This document shows positions 40,588 to 47,780 of a stretch of DNA of 64,000 nt, one piece after another; positions within the stretch are counted from its first letter, which is position 1; each line of letters starts with the position of its first letter. The DNA is from DASWUZ01 sp036401375 (GTDB lineage: Bacteria > Acidobacteriota > Terriglobia > Terriglobales > Acidobacteriaceae), in NCBI GenBank assembly GCA_036401375.1, contig DASWVB010000009.1:62001-126000 (forward strand), written 5' to 3'. Below the pieces are notes generated by a model, which saw nothing but the letters and a program-made list of their open reading frames with translations, was not told the origin of the DNA and did no database searches. A program made the position numbers and the translations under genes.

Positions 40588-41769
40588 TTGAAGCAGATTG
40601 CAATTCTCGGCTCGACAGGCTCCATCGGGGCAAGCACCCTGAGCATCGTCGCGAGCTATCCGGAGCGCTTCACCGTGGCCGCGCTCGCCGCCGGGCGCAA
40701 CCTCGAGGCAGCCTTTGAACAGGCCTGCCGCTGGCGGCCCCGGGTCATCTCGCTCGCGACCGCTGAGCTGGCCGATGAGCTCTCCCGGCGACTGCGAGCA
40801 GCCGGGGTCAGTGGGATCGAGATCGTCTGGGGCACAGAGGGCACGATCACGGTAGCAACTCTTGCTGAGGTCGACTTCGTAGTCTCGGCTATCGTCGGAG
40901 TCGCCGGACTGCCCGCCACCTATGCGGCCGTCGCAGCCGGGAAGACCGTCGGCCTCGCCAACAAGGAGGCGATGGTAGCCGCAGGCGAAATCCTCATCCG
41001 CGAGGCGCGCCTTCAAGGGGTGGCGCTGCTGCCCATCGACTCCGAACACAATGCCATCCATCAATGCATGCGCGCCGGCGCCAAGACCGAAGTCCGCCGC
41101 ATCTGGCTTACTGCATCGGGTGGCCCATTTCGCACTCTGCCGCTTCCCGACTTCGAACACATCACGGTTGAGCAGGCCCTCAAGCATCCGACCTGGGTCA
41201 TGGGCCGCCGCATCACCATCGACTCCGCGACCATGCTCAACAAGGGCCTCGAGATCATCGAGGCCTGCCGCCTGTTCGACCTGCCGCCGGCTGCGGTGCG
41301 CGTCACCGTCCATCCCCAGTCGACCGTGCATTCGCTGGTTGAATACATCGACGGCAGCATCCTCGCGCAGATCTCCGTGACCGATATGCGCCTGCCTATC
41401 CTCTATGCCATCAGCTACCCCGAGCGTGTCGCCTCCGAGCTGACCTTTGACATCGAGGCCCTCGGGCAGCTCAACTTCACCCCGCCGGACCTGGCCCGCT
41501 TCCCCTGCCTGCGCCTCGCCTGCGAGGCTGCCGAACAGGGCGGCGCGCACTGCATCGCCCTCAACGCCGCGGACGAAGTCGTGGTCGAGGCCTTTCTAGC
41601 CGGCGAAATACCCTTCCTGGGCATCCCGCGTACAATCGAAGCTGTGTTGCATGCAACAGCCCGGCGTCAGCCGTCTACCATTGCTGAGGTATTGGAGCTG
41701 GATCGGGAGTCGAGGGAGCTCGCTCGCCGGCTGCTGGCGGCAAAGGGCCGCTCTACAATACTCTGTTGA
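40588..41769 (+). CDS. dxr: 1-deoxy-D-xylulose-5-phosphate reductoisomerase
   Basis: The second step of the MEP isoprenoid pathway: NADPH-dependent rearrangement to 2-C-methylerythritol 4-phosphate. Seen: ILGSTGSIGASTL (nucleotide binding), GLANKEAMVAAGE, LPIDSEHNAIHQCM (metal and substrate residues), TASGGPFRTL, HPTWVMGRRITIDSATMLNK and VHPQSTVHSLVEY. The 393 residues are the normal length. Start TTG 40588 follows directly on the family N-terminus with no clear ribosome site, perhaps relying on coupling to cdsA. Confidence 0.97.
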   Translation: MKQIAILGSTGSIGASTLSIVASYPERFTVAALAAGRNLEAAFEQACRWRPRVISLATAELADELSRRLRAAGVSGIEIVWGTEGTITVATLAEVDFVVSAIVGVAGLPATYAAVAAGKTVGLANKEAMVAAGEILIREARLQGVALLPIDSEHNAIHQCMRAGAKTEVRRIWLTASGGPFRTLPLPDFEHITVEQALKHPTWVMGRRITIDSATMLNKGLEIIEACRLFDLPPAAVRVTVHPQSTVHSLVEYIDGSILAQISVTDMRLPILYAISYPERVASELTFDIEALGQLNFTPPDLARFPCLRLACEAAEQGGAHCIALNAADEVVVEAFLAGEIPFLGIPRTIEAVLHATARRQPSTIAEVLELDRESRELARRLLAAKGRSTILC

Positions 41770-41867
41770 GCGCTTGCACAGTAAAGTTGCTGCAATCCAT
41801 GCGCCGGCCAGGCTCGCCCGCGTGGCTCACTGCGGCATTCCGTGCGCGTCAAACTCAGGGATAAAGA

Positions 41868-43334
41868 ATGCATTCTGCGATCATCGCCGCGCTCTCCTTC
41901 TTCGTTGTGCTCGGCATCATGGTGCTGGTTCATGAATTTGGCCACTTCGCCGTAGCCAAGTTCTTCGGTGTCCGCGTCGAGGTCTTCTCGATCGGAATGG
42001 GTAAGCGGCTCTTCGGCTTCAAGCGCGGAGACACCGACTATCGCCTCAGCCTGCTGCCCCTCGGCGGCTACGTCAAGATGGCCGGGGAGATGGGCGGCGA
42101 CGGCACCATGGACGTCTCAACCGGCGACTCCGCCATGCAGGAGGTCGTCACCGGCGAGCGTCCTCACCACAACACCGCCGCAGAAGAGCCGGCCAGCGTC
42201 AGGCGAGAGGTCGATCCGGGCGACCTGAATGCCAAGCCGCGCTGGCAGCGGGTGCTCATTGGCTTCGCCGGCCCCGTCTCAAACCTCATCCTCGCCTTCG
42301 TGCTCATGGCCGGGCTCTTCATGATGCACAGCGAGGTCCCTGACTACGTCCGCCAGCCCGTAGTCCTCGATCCGGTGCCCTCCGGCTCACCTGCCGGACA
42401 CGCCGGGCTCGAAGCAGGCGACAGGATCACCAGCTTTGACGGGGAGCGCCAGCCCAGCTACGAACAGGTTGGAATGCGCGTCGGTATCGGGGTCAATTCG
42501 ACGGTACCCATCTCCATAGACCGCAACGGACGGACCATCGACACCGGCATCGCAGTCCCTGCTACCAACAAGCCTGAGGACCTCACTCCGGAGGCGCTAG
42601 GCATCTTTACCCGGGTGCAGACGACCCCGATCGGGGTGATGGAAGTGGAGCCCGGCATGCCCGCCGAGGCAGCAGGGCTCAAACCCGGCGACCTGATCGA
42701 GTCGATGGATGGCAACCAGTTCCACTACGTCCGCTCGCTGCTGGCCTTCCTCCAACAGAGTGACGGCAAGCCGGTTCACCTGGTCGTCAGGCGCTCGGGT
42801 CAGAGTCTCAACATGACCGTGCAGCCTACCCTCGTCCCCGCACCCGAGGAGCCGAGCGGCAAGCAGTACCGGCTCGGCTTCCGCCCGACCGAGCCGCCCT
42901 ACCATGTCGAACAGCTCTCGCTGCCGGCCGCCGCGCACCTCTCGTTCACCACCAACATGCACAACGGCGGCGCGATCGTCACTGTGCTGCGGCGGCTCTT
43001 CACCCGGTCCAACACCGTACGCCAGCTTAGCGGCCCCATTGGCATGGCACGGGTGACCGGGGAGGCATTTTCGACCCCGGGCTGGCAGCCCACCATCGAT
43101 CTGATGGCCCTGATCAGCCTCAACCTCGGCATCTTTAACCTGCTCCCCTTCCCCGTGCTTGATGGCGGCATGATCATGCTGCTGGTCATCGAAGGCCTCA
43201 TACGCCGGGACATCAACCAGCAGTTCAAGGAGCGCATCTACCAGGTCGCTTTCGTGGTGCTGATCCTCTTCTTCGCCTTCGTGATGTTCAACGACTTCTC
43301 CCGGCTGCCCCTCTTCAGCCACCTCAAGCCTTAG
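41868..43334 (+). CDS. rseP: RseP-type site-2 protease with two PDZ domains
   Basis: An intramembrane zinc protease cleaving anti-sigma factors or membrane-protein remnants. The first helix has MVLVHEFGHFAVAKFFGVRV (HExxH). Two PDZ domains follow, recognisable by AGLEAGDRITSFDGE and AAGLKPGDLIESMDGN. The last helices contain NLGIFNLLPFPVLDGGMIMLL with the LDG metal ligand. The 488 residues include an acidic insertion at about residues 75-115 before the first PDZ. ATG 41868 follows AGGGATAAAG. Which sigma pathway it serves cannot be read here. Confidence 0.95.
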   Translation: MHSAIIAALSFFVVLGIMVLVHEFGHFAVAKFFGVRVEVFSIGMGKRLFGFKRGDTDYRLSLLPLGGYVKMAGEMGGDGTMDVSTGDSAMQEVVTGERPHHNTAAEEPASVRREVDPGDLNAKPRWQRVLIGFAGPVSNLILAFVLMAGLFMMHSEVPDYVRQPVVLDPVPSGSPAGHAGLEAGDRITSFDGERQPSYEQVGMRVGIGVNSTVPISIDRNGRTIDTGIAVPATNKPEDLTPEALGIFTRVQTTPIGVMEVEPGMPAEAAGLKPGDLIESMDGNQFHYVRSLLAFLQQSDGKPVHLVVRRSGQSLNMTVQPTLVPAPEEPSGKQYRLGFRPTEPPYHVEQLSLPAAAHLSFTTNMHNGGAIVTVLRRLFTRSNTVRQLSGPIGMARVTGEAFSTPGWQPTIDLMALISLNLGIFNLLPFPVLDGGMIMLLVIEGLIRRDINQQFKERIYQVAFVVLILFFAFVMFNDFSRLPLFSHLKP

Positions 43335-43383
43335 GCACTTCGCACCACAGCTTTGGGAGGCGAAGCCCAAGTACACTGGAGCC

Positions 43384-43851
43384 ATGCCGTTCGTCTCCCG
43401 CGTCACCCTCCGAGTTCGCTATGCGGAGACCGATCAGATGGGAGTCGTCTACCACGCCAACTACTTCATCTGGTTTGAAATTGGCCGCGTCGAGCTGCTC
43501 CGCGAACTCGGCTTCAGCTACAAACAGATGGAGGAGGAAGATTGCCATCTCCCGGTCGTCGAAGCTGGTTGCCGCTATCGCGCTCCCGCTCTCTACGACC
43601 AGAGCCTAGTTGTAGAGACACGCATTGTGCTCCTGCGCAGTTCACTGGTGAAGTTCGCCTACCGCCTCACACGTCTCGACCACCCCGGAGCGAACCACCT
43701 GCTTGCTGAGGCGGAGACGACTCACCTGCTGGTCAACCGCGCGATGAAGAAGCGGCGGCTCCCTGCCAGGTATGAAGAAGCTCTCCGCGAAGCGGTTACC
43801 GAAACTCCCAGGACCCTGACTCGATCAGATCGCGCCGCTGTGGCATCCTAA
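43384..43851 (+). CDS. ybgC: YbgC-type acyl-CoA thioesterase
   Basis: A 155-residue hotdog-fold thioesterase. The catalytic region YAETDQMGVVYHANYFIWFE, with aspartate and H-A-N-Y, identifies the 4-hydroxybenzoyl-CoA thioesterase/YbgC type. In E. coli the homologue is linked to the Tol-Pal system; here it follows rseP instead. ATG 43384 is well placed 49 bases after the rseP stop. Confidence 0.92.
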   Translation: MPFVSRVTLRVRYAETDQMGVVYHANYFIWFEIGRVELLRELGFSYKQMEEEDCHLPVVEAGCRYRAPALYDQSLVVETRIVLLRSSLVKFAYRLTRLDHPGANHLLAEAETTHLLVNRAMKKRRLPARYEEALREAVTETPRTLTRSDRAAVAS

Positions 43852-43878
43852 TGCAGGACTCGTTGGAGGAAGTAAAGA

Positions 43879-44232
43879 ATGTCAGAGATAGCCTGCTCGC
43901 TGCGGACCAAGAACGGGTTAGCCGCAAAAATCTCCAGGGCTGCCCTTGTGACCGCCATCCTGCTCACCGCTGGCGCTGGCTGCGAGACAGGCACAACTCA
44001 CAAGACCAACCTCGGGCTCGACCTGTCGGACGTCACCACCACGCCGCCGCCAGCCGCGCATGCGGACCCAACCAACCCGCCTGCTGGCAAGGAGCCTGCG
44101 ACCCAGCCGCCTGTACCCGGCTCCCCCACGGCAAGCAACGCCGACGGTACGCAGCCGCCCGACGACGCTCAGGCTCGCAACAGCTCAGTCAACCAGCACC
44201 CCGAAGCGCCCTCCGGCAAATACAAGCCCTGA
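43879..44232 (+). CDS. Small Pro/Thr-rich secreted protein, unknown
   Basis: A 117-residue product. A hydrophobic segment (RAALVTAILLTAGAGC) near residue 20 ends in a cysteine like a lipobox, though the canonical L-x-x-C spacing is not fully met. The remainder is disordered and rich in Pro, Thr, Ala and Asn (DVTTTPPPAAHADPTNPP). GGAGG lies 11 bases before ATG 43879. A longer frame over the same bases (43851-44381) has no signal peptide and is rejected. Likely an extracytoplasmic linker-type lipoprotein. Confidence 0.5.
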   Translation: MSEIACSLRTKNGLAAKISRAALVTAILLTAGAGCETGTTHKTNLGLDLSDVTTTPPPAAHADPTNPPAGKEPATQPPVPGSPTASNADGTQPPDDAQARNSSVNQHPEAPSGKYKP

Positions 44233-44356
44233 ACCGGTGCTTACGTATGCAGGGCTGCGCAGGCGCAGAACTCCTGGCACGCATCTCTAGGCCATCTCCA
44301 GTGGACCCTGAGCCTGACCGGTTGCGCGTCTCTCCGCCGCAATGCGACCCTGACAC

Positions 44357-44626
44357 ATGCTCACCCGGCACGAAACCTTGAAGGGACGAGGACGCCTCGT
44401 CTCCCGCCGCACCCTCAGCGAAGTGGAAGTAGCCTATCGCTTCGACATCACATACCGCACCTTAGAGGTTGCGGGCAGGCACGCTGCAGAGAGCAAATTT
44501 GAGGTGCGCGGGTCCGTCAAGGCAGTCGAAGGCGAGACCCTCTCGAACGAGCACTACGATCTGCACACCGCTCAGGCCATCTACCACGTCTGGCGCGACC
44601 AGGAGCGCTGGCACATCGAGGCGTAA
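44357..44626 (+). CDS. Small hypothetical protein
   Basis: An 89-residue product beginning MLTRHETLKGRGRLVS with alternating hydrophobic residues (VEVAYRFDITYRTLEVAG, SKFEVRGSVKAVEG, NEHYDLHTAQAIYHVW), suggesting a small beta-barrel domain. No family is recognised and no ribosome site is obvious. It lies downstream of the Pro-rich gene in the same direction. Confidence 0.45.
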   Translation: MLTRHETLKGRGRLVSRRTLSEVEVAYRFDITYRTLEVAGRHAAESKFEVRGSVKAVEGETLSNEHYDLHTAQAIYHVWRDQERWHIEA

Positions 44627-44685
44627 AGCTCGCGTCACAGCTGGGCTGCAGAGTGGGAGGCACCGGCAAAGGAGAGAACTGACCC

Positions 44686-45675
44686 CTACCGCTCCCGAGC
44701 CACCACAAAGTCGGGCACCCAGAGCAAAGCGCGCTTGAAGTCGGACTCCGCAAGCCCGGCAAGGGAAAGTCGCGCCGTCTCCGCGCAGACAAACGCCGCC
44801 GCCATCGCATATTCGATCGAGCGATTGCGTCGAAGCACCTCGAGGATCTGGCCATGCCCAACCCGCGCAAATCCGCGATCCTCGAGCACCGTCAAAATCG
44901 CCTCACGGTCCTTCGCGGAGCCGCTTTCGAGTGAGTGGATCACCGCCAGGGTGGCCTTGCCCTCCCGCAGATCGCTCGCCACCGGCTTGCCCAGCACCAC
45001 CTCTGAGGCAGTCAGATCGAGCACGTCGTCCACGATCTGGAATGCCATGCCCAGGGTGCGCCCGTATTCGCCAAGCTGCTGCTCGAGCAGCGGAGTGGCC
45101 CCGGCAAGCACCGACCCCAGCCGCATCGAAGCCTCGAACAGGCACGCCGTCTTGCGGTAGATCAGGTCGTTATACTCCGCCTCGCCGATCGCTCTGCCTA
45201 GGGTCTCGATCTGCAGCAACTCGCCCTCAACCATCTGCTGGGTAAGGTTGATCAGCAGGTCGAGTATGCGGAAGTTCCGCTCCTCGAGGGCCACCCGGAA
45301 GGCCTGCATGTAAAGCCAGTCCCCCGCGAGCACGCACTTTGAATTACCCCACGTGGTGTTGGCAGACGGGCGGCCGCGTCGTATATCCGCCCCATCGATA
45401 ATGTCATCGTGCACCAGCGTAGCGGTGTGTATCATCTCGATCACTGCGCCGAGATGCACCATGCCTTCGCCGTCATAGCCCTGCGCCTTGGCAGCGAGCA
45501 GCAGCAGCGAAGGCCGGATGCGTTTGCCTCCACCCTCCCGCAGGTACTCCGCAATCTCCGTGATGGCGCCGACGCTCGACACCGACTCGACGCCCAGCTC
45601 CCGCTCGATAGCACGCAGGTCGTCGCGAAGCAGGTCAAAGACCTCTTTCGCCGTCGCTATCGCCAGTGTGCTCAA
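44686..45675 (-). CDS. Trans-polyprenyl diphosphate synthase
   Basis: A 329-residue all-helical enzyme with the two aspartate-rich motifs: LVHDDIIDGAD (first, with RRGRPSAN following) and FQIVDDVLDL (second). GKPVASDLREGKATLAVIH is also typical. It makes the long isoprenoid tail of menaquinone or ubiquinone; chain length is not certain, octaprenyl being a common guess. The start is TTG 45675 with GGGAGAGA upstream. It shares precursors with dxr and uppS. Confidence 0.95.
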   Translation of the reverse strand: MSTLAIATAKEVFDLLRDDLRAIERELGVESVSSVGAITEIAEYLREGGGKRIRPSLLLLAAKAQGYDGEGMVHLGAVIEMIHTATLVHDDIIDGADIRRGRPSANTTWGNSKCVLAGDWLYMQAFRVALEERNFRILDLLINLTQQMVEGELLQIETLGRAIGEAEYNDLIYRKTACLFEASMRLGSVLAGATPLLEQQLGEYGRTLGMAFQIVDDVLDLTASEVVLGKPVASDLREGKATLAVIHSLESGSAKDREAILTVLEDRGFARVGHGQILEVLRRNRSIEYAMAAAFVCAETARLSLAGLAESDFKRALLWVPDFVVARER

Positions 45676-45743
45676 CCAGTCTCTCCCAGCGTGCCCGTCT
45701 CCCGAGCCACGGCCTGCCTCACGCGCTCTGCAAACCGGCCGCG

Positions 45744-46244
45744 TCAGTTGGAACGGTAGTTCGTGAACTGCACATCCACGCCGAGATCGCGATTCTTCAG
45801 CAGCGCAATGGCCTCCTGTAGAGTATCGCGGTCTTTGCTGCTCACCCGCACCGAGTCGCCCTGAATCGATGCATTGGCCTTCATCTTCGATTCCTTAAGG
45901 ATCTTGACCATCTCCTTCGCCTTCTCGATCGGTATGCCCTGGGTCAAGGTAATCTTCTGCCGCACACTGGAGTTGGACGCGGGCTCGAGCTTGCCAAAGG
46001 TAAGCGCCTTGAGCGAGATACCGCGCTTGACCAGCTTTTGCTGCAATATTTCAATCACCGCCTTGAGCTTGTACTCATCCGCCGACGCGAGTTGAATGGT
46101 GTCCTCGCCCTCCAGCTTGATGTCCGACTTCGAGTCCTTCAGATCGAAGCGCGCACGGATCTCCTTCAACGCCTGATCGATCGCGTTCTTCGCCTCCTGT
46201 ATGTCTACCTTGCTCACAATATCGAACGAGTTTTCGCCTGCCAT
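45744..46244 (-). CDS. yajQ: YajQ-family nucleotide-binding protein
   Basis: The 166 residues have the YajQ pattern: NSFDIVSKVDIQEAKNAIDQ, EIRARFDLKDSKSDI, KLEGEDTIQLASADEYKL and a C-terminal LKNRDLGVDVQFTNYR. Members bind nucleotides, with c-di-GMP binding shown for some. A cytoplasmic ferredoxin-like fold is expected. GAGGGG precedes ATG 46244. Confidence 0.95.
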   Translation of the reverse strand: MAGENSFDIVSKVDIQEAKNAIDQALKEIRARFDLKDSKSDIKLEGEDTIQLASADEYKLKAVIEILQQKLVKRGISLKALTFGKLEPASNSSVRQKITLTQGIPIEKAKEMVKILKESKMKANASIQGDSVRVSSKDRDTLQEAIALLKNRDLGVDVQFTNYRSN

Positions 46245-46411
46245 CTTCCCCTCTTCGTGGTGTGCCGCCTACTGACGGTCTGCATTCCTTTACCTGGTCC
46301 CTTGCATTTGACCTGCAACTACTCCTGGGGGACCAGCAATGCCTCTGCCTGTCGCACTCCACTAGACTATCCGAGCCGGTGCTTTGTTCCCAGTGCGGTT
46401 GTCTATCCGGT

Positions 46412-47257
46412 TCAGCCTGCCAAAGTAGTGGATGCCGGATTGTAATTCGACAGCCTGAAGAACCGGGTGAAGTTTTCTGTAGTCCGGGTGCCGATCTCTT
46501 CCGCATCGACCGCTCGAACCTCTGCAAGTTTAGCCGCCACCTCGCGCACCCAGGCCGGCTCGTTGCGCTTGCCCCGGTTCGGCACCGGAGCGAGGAACGG
46601 AGCGTCCGTCTCGACCAGTATGCGGTCGAGCGGCACCCGGGCGGCTACATCGCGAATGCTCTGCGACTTCGGATACGTGATGTTGCCCGCGAAAGAGATC
46701 AGAAATCCGCATTCGAGCGCGCGCCGCGCATGCTCCCACTCCCCGGTGAAGCAGTGCAGTATCCCGCCGAGCCCCGTCTTCCCCCAGCGCTGCTCTATCA
46801 GCGTTAGCGTGTAGTCCCAGGCGTCTGTCGAGCCCTCTGACGGCCGGCAATGAATGATGATCGGCCGCTTGCGCACCGCGGCAATCTCCATCTGCCGCTG
46901 AAACGCCGCACGCTGCACCTCCCGCGGTGAGTGGTCGTAGTAGTAGTCGAGACCGATCTCGCCCGCCGCGATTACCTCGGGTTCCTGCAGCAGGCCGTCC
47001 AGCTTGTCGTATGCGGCCTCGTCGGCCAGTCGCGCCTCATGGGGATGAATGCCCGCACTCGCCACAATCCGCGGAAAACCGGCGCGCCCCGCGTACTCGC
47101 GGCAGAGATCGAGGGCGCAGTGCATCGTCTCCGGCCCATCGCCGATGCCAATCGAGAGGATGGTGCGTACGCCCGCATCCCACGCGCGCATTAGCAGCGC
47201 ATCGCGGTCCTCGTCGTAGCGTTCGCTGTCGAGATGAGCGTGCGAATCAATCAGCAG
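46412..47257 (-). CDS. tatD: TatD-family metal-dependent DNase, apparent CTG start
   Basis: A TIM-barrel deoxyribonuclease. Metal ligands: the N-terminal LIDSHAHLD, GEIGLDYYYDHSP, IIHCRPS, LHCFTGEWE and LVETDAPFLAPVPNRGKRNEP. The first conventional start (ATG 47191) would cut off the H-x-H metal site. Reading back in frame there is no ATG, GTG or TTG before the stop TAA, but CTG at 47257 gives M-L-I-D-S-H-A-H-L-D, and GGAG lies six bases upstream. I therefore place the start at CTG 47257. Role: DNA repair or quality control, cytoplasmic. Confidence 0.88.
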   Translation of the reverse strand: MLIDSHAHLDSERYDEDRDALLMRAWDAGVRTILSIGIGDGPETMHCALDLCREYAGRAGFPRIVASAGIHPHEARLADEAAYDKLDGLLQEPEVIAAGEIGLDYYYDHSPREVQRAAFQRQMEIAAVRKRPIIIHCRPSEGSTDAWDYTLTLIEQRWGKTGLGGILHCFTGEWEHARRALECGFLISFAGNITYPKSQSIRDVAARVPLDRILVETDAPFLAPVPNRGKRNEPAWVREVAAKLAEVRAVDAEEIGTRTTENFTRFFRLSNYNPASTTLAG

Positions 47258-47335
47258 TGTGCTCTCCGTCCGGAGCGGCGGGGTATAAAGCCTGTTGTAA
47301 AATTCCGCCGTCTTGATGCACAGTGATTAAGCCGG

Positions 47336-47440
47336 GTTCCCCACTCATCGCAACACTATCGCGATGAGTGGATTATGCCGGGTGCCCCATTCATCGCCGG
47401 GTGCCCCATTCATCGCGGCACTATCGCGATGAGTGGGTTA
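47336..47440. repeat. Cluster of type B-like palindromes
   Basis: CCACTCATCGC-aacactatc-GCGATGAGTGG (47341-47370) is a palindrome, followed by a truncated head (GGTGCCCCATTCATCGC at 47380-47396) and a full element (47400-47440) ending GATGAGTGGGTTA. These are a sequence variant of the type B elements at 39 and 60 kb. Confidence 0.75.
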
Positions 47441-47780
47441 TGCGAAGCATCCGCTCTTCAAAAACCTACGGCTACTTCAGTCGTGCGCCGATCTCGATGT
47501 CCTCGAGGAAGCCCGCCAACACCGGCCTGCCATGCTCTCCGAGCGAAGCAGCTACGATCATCCCGTTCGACTCAAGCCCACGCAGCCCGGGTGCCCCATT
47601 CATCGCAACACTATCGCGATGAGTGGGTTATGCGAAGCATCCGCTCTTCGAAAACTTACGGCTACTTCAGTCGTGCGCCTATTTCGATGTCCTCAAGGAA
47701 GCCCGCCAACACCGGCTTGCCATGCTCTCCCAGCGAAGCAGCTACGATCATCCCGTTCGACTCAAGCCCGCGCAGCTTGC
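47401..47780. repeat. 190-bp direct duplication including the metG tail
   Basis: Bases 47401-47586 and 47591-47776 match with about ten substitutions at a period of exactly 190. Each unit is a type B palindrome followed by the 3' end of metG (minus strand). The second unit belongs to the intact metG gene. Confidence 0.85.
47472..47586 (-). pseudogene. Relic of a metG 3' end
   Basis: About 37 codons from R-G-L-E-S-N-G through E-I-G-A-R-L-K-stop, matching the last codons of the intact gene. Six base differences are seen; five are silent third-position changes and one exchanges Lys for Arg. This pattern means the copy was part of a working gene when it diverged, so it looks like the remnant of a replaced metG allele rather than a decaying duplicate. 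Confidence 0.75.

Noticed and set aside
43851..44381. 176-residue frame over the Pro-rich gene
   Set aside because: It begins directly at the ybgC stop but lacks a signal peptide and is Arg/Cys-rich; the 43879 frame has ribosome site and signal-like segment.
47336..47640. CRISPR array
   Set aside because: The repeats are imperfect palindromes without regular spacers, and no cas gene is present.
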